Assembly: GCA_025084515.1 (NCBI GenBank)
Contig: JAJAGP010000933.1
Coordinates: 186,001-250,000 of the forward strand
Length of the DNA stretch: 64,000 nt
Source of the DNA: Ancistrus triradiatus
Taxonomy: Eukaryota > Chordata > Actinopteri > Siluriformes > Loricariidae
Direction: 5' to 3'
In this document: in pieces, positions 63,216 through 64,000 of the stretch
How positions within the stretch are numbered: position 1 is the stretch's first letter
Layout: every line of letters starts with the position of its first letter
Position numbers and translations under genes: made by a program
Notes under the pieces: generated by a model
Told to the model about the DNA's origin: nothing
The model's input: the letters and a program-made list of their open reading frames with translations, nothing else
Database searches by the model: none

Positions 63216-64000
63216 GTGAGTCACGAGTCAGTATTCTTACTGCATCTTTAAAAGGGAGATACAAAACATGTGTAGGGTCAAAAGTGTGCAGCGAATTGTC
63301 TTTACTTATTCAGTATTGTTAGCCAGTTTACGTGATTTGGGCATCTCTCAAGTCCCTACTATACGATATTGACAAAATATGATATGTCAGTATTTTCTGG
63401 GCTTTTATCTATAATGATTATTAGACAATACGTTGGCAGTGTACATCTTGTGTCTAAAGGATTCAAAAGTTGTTTGAACCCGTCTCTCAACTGACTGTAT
63501 TGACACAGCATCTTTCTCGATGTAATTGGTGACAGCATTTATGTTGTTGTATGGCTTAGAGACAGTGGCACTGGCAAAGAGACAGGAAGCAGAGCTGGAG
63601 GTGGCCGAACTTAAGATGTTGAGGTTCTCTTTAGGAGTGTCTAGGGTGGACAGGATTAGGAATGAGATCATCAGAGGGACAGCACAGGTTGGAAAATTGG
63701 AAGACAAAATTCGAGAGGGAAGACTGAGATGGTTTGGACATGTGCAGAGGAGGGATAGTGGATATATTGGTAGGAGGATGTTGGAGATGGAGCTGCCAGG
63801 CAAGAGACGGAGAGGAAGACCAAAGAGGAGTTATTTGGTTCTGGTAAATGAAATGGAATTGGGGGTGGGTGAGAGTAGAGGACGGGAGGACAGGGTGTGA
63901 GGTGGGAAACGTTAAATCGCGTGCTGTGTGACCCCTGATAAAGGGAGAAGCCGAAAGAAGAAGAAGAAGATTTATGTCTTGCCATTTGTTGCTTTTATAG
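63216..64000 (+). other. C8orf34 intron 12, start
   Basis: Unique AT-rich DNA followed by a LINE 3' end at 63525-63975. No further exon is visible before the window ends. Confidence 0.6.
63525..63975 (+). mobile_element. Non-LTR retrotransposon 3' end, sense, open frame
   Basis: An open frame of 124 codons encodes the C-terminal part of a LINE reverse transcriptase: MLYGLETVALAKRQEAELE, LKMLRFSLGVSRVDRIRNEI, IREGRLRWFGHVQRRDSG and ELPGKRRRGRPKRSY. These GHVxRRD and GRPKR motifs are typical of the C-terminus of several LINE clades; the clade is not resolved here. The 3' tail ends in gccgaaagaagaagaagaag, a simple tail. It is strongly 5'-truncated, and the short remaining frame is unbroken to its stop near 63900, suggesting a fairly young insertion. 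Confidence 0.82.

Larger units (their letters stand above)
57664..62826 (+). other. C8orf34 intron 11
   Basis: Contains a mariner-type copy with nested SINE (57930-58715), a Tc1-like scrap near 58917, antisense and sense SINE pieces near 60180 and 60620, a TTAGGG-like array (60690-61440) and a Tc1 fragment near the 3' splice site. 59160-60160 and 61450-62530 look unique without exons. Confidence 0.55.

Overview
The window is vertebrate nuclear DNA, almost certainly from a teleost fish. It is intron-rich and AT-rich. It is crowded with Tc1/mariner elements, L2-type LINE 3' ends, tRNA-derived SINEs ending in the teleost 'gtcgctctggataagggcg' tail, hAT-like elements and many (CA)n/(GT)n microsatellites. 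A catfish-like or other ostariophysan host is plausible but not proven from the sequence.

I can support one host gene. It lies on the + strand and spans most of the window: the teleost homologue of vertebrate C8orf34 (vestibule-1, VEST1), a protein with a PKA-regulatory-subunit-like (RIIa) dimerization/docking domain. Ten clean exons with canonical AG/GT edges and compatible phases lie at 6615-6762, 6841-6972, 8426-8554, 8648-8676, 9169-9332, 27624-27759, 35152-35237, 37255-37331, 57534-57663 and 62827-63215. An eleventh exon, 13327-13495, is recognisable at the protein level but carries several frame disruptions and lacks its acceptor AG. The first coding exon(s) lie upstream of the window and the 3' end lies downstream. 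No other host gene was found.

Layout. 1-6614: upstream intron with an antisense L2-type LINE (2701-4325) and a (TG)n tract. 6615-9332: five compact exons. 9333-27623: a large intron holding the damaged exon, a possible PIF/Harbinger scrap, several Tc1 copies (one complete with both ends, 17242-18816) and a SINE abutting the next exon. 27760-37254: two introns with a 31-bp perfect hairpin, AT-rich degenerate repeats and an hAT-like element split by an L2 insertion. 37332-57533: a 20-kb intron built largely of transposons, a probable solo LTR carrying 30-bp and 59-bp minisatellites, and an LTR-type composite at about 49.2-52.0 kb. 57664-64000: mariner-type and SINE insertions, a TTAGGG-like degenerate array, the last visible exon and a LINE 3' end.

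The exons build one protein in order: RIIa-type helix, basic nuclear-type linker, the conserved 'ADPLAAEMLQPP' block, a Gln/Lys region (the broken exon), the 'ICSRCAR' block, an acidic linker, a coiled coil, and a Ser/Pro/Arg-rich tail. The most interesting points are the broken exon, repeats sitting next to splice sites, the nested insertions, and the tandem arrays between 44.5 and 45.4 kb and between 60.7 and 61.4 kb. I did not find a previously undescribed multi-gene system.
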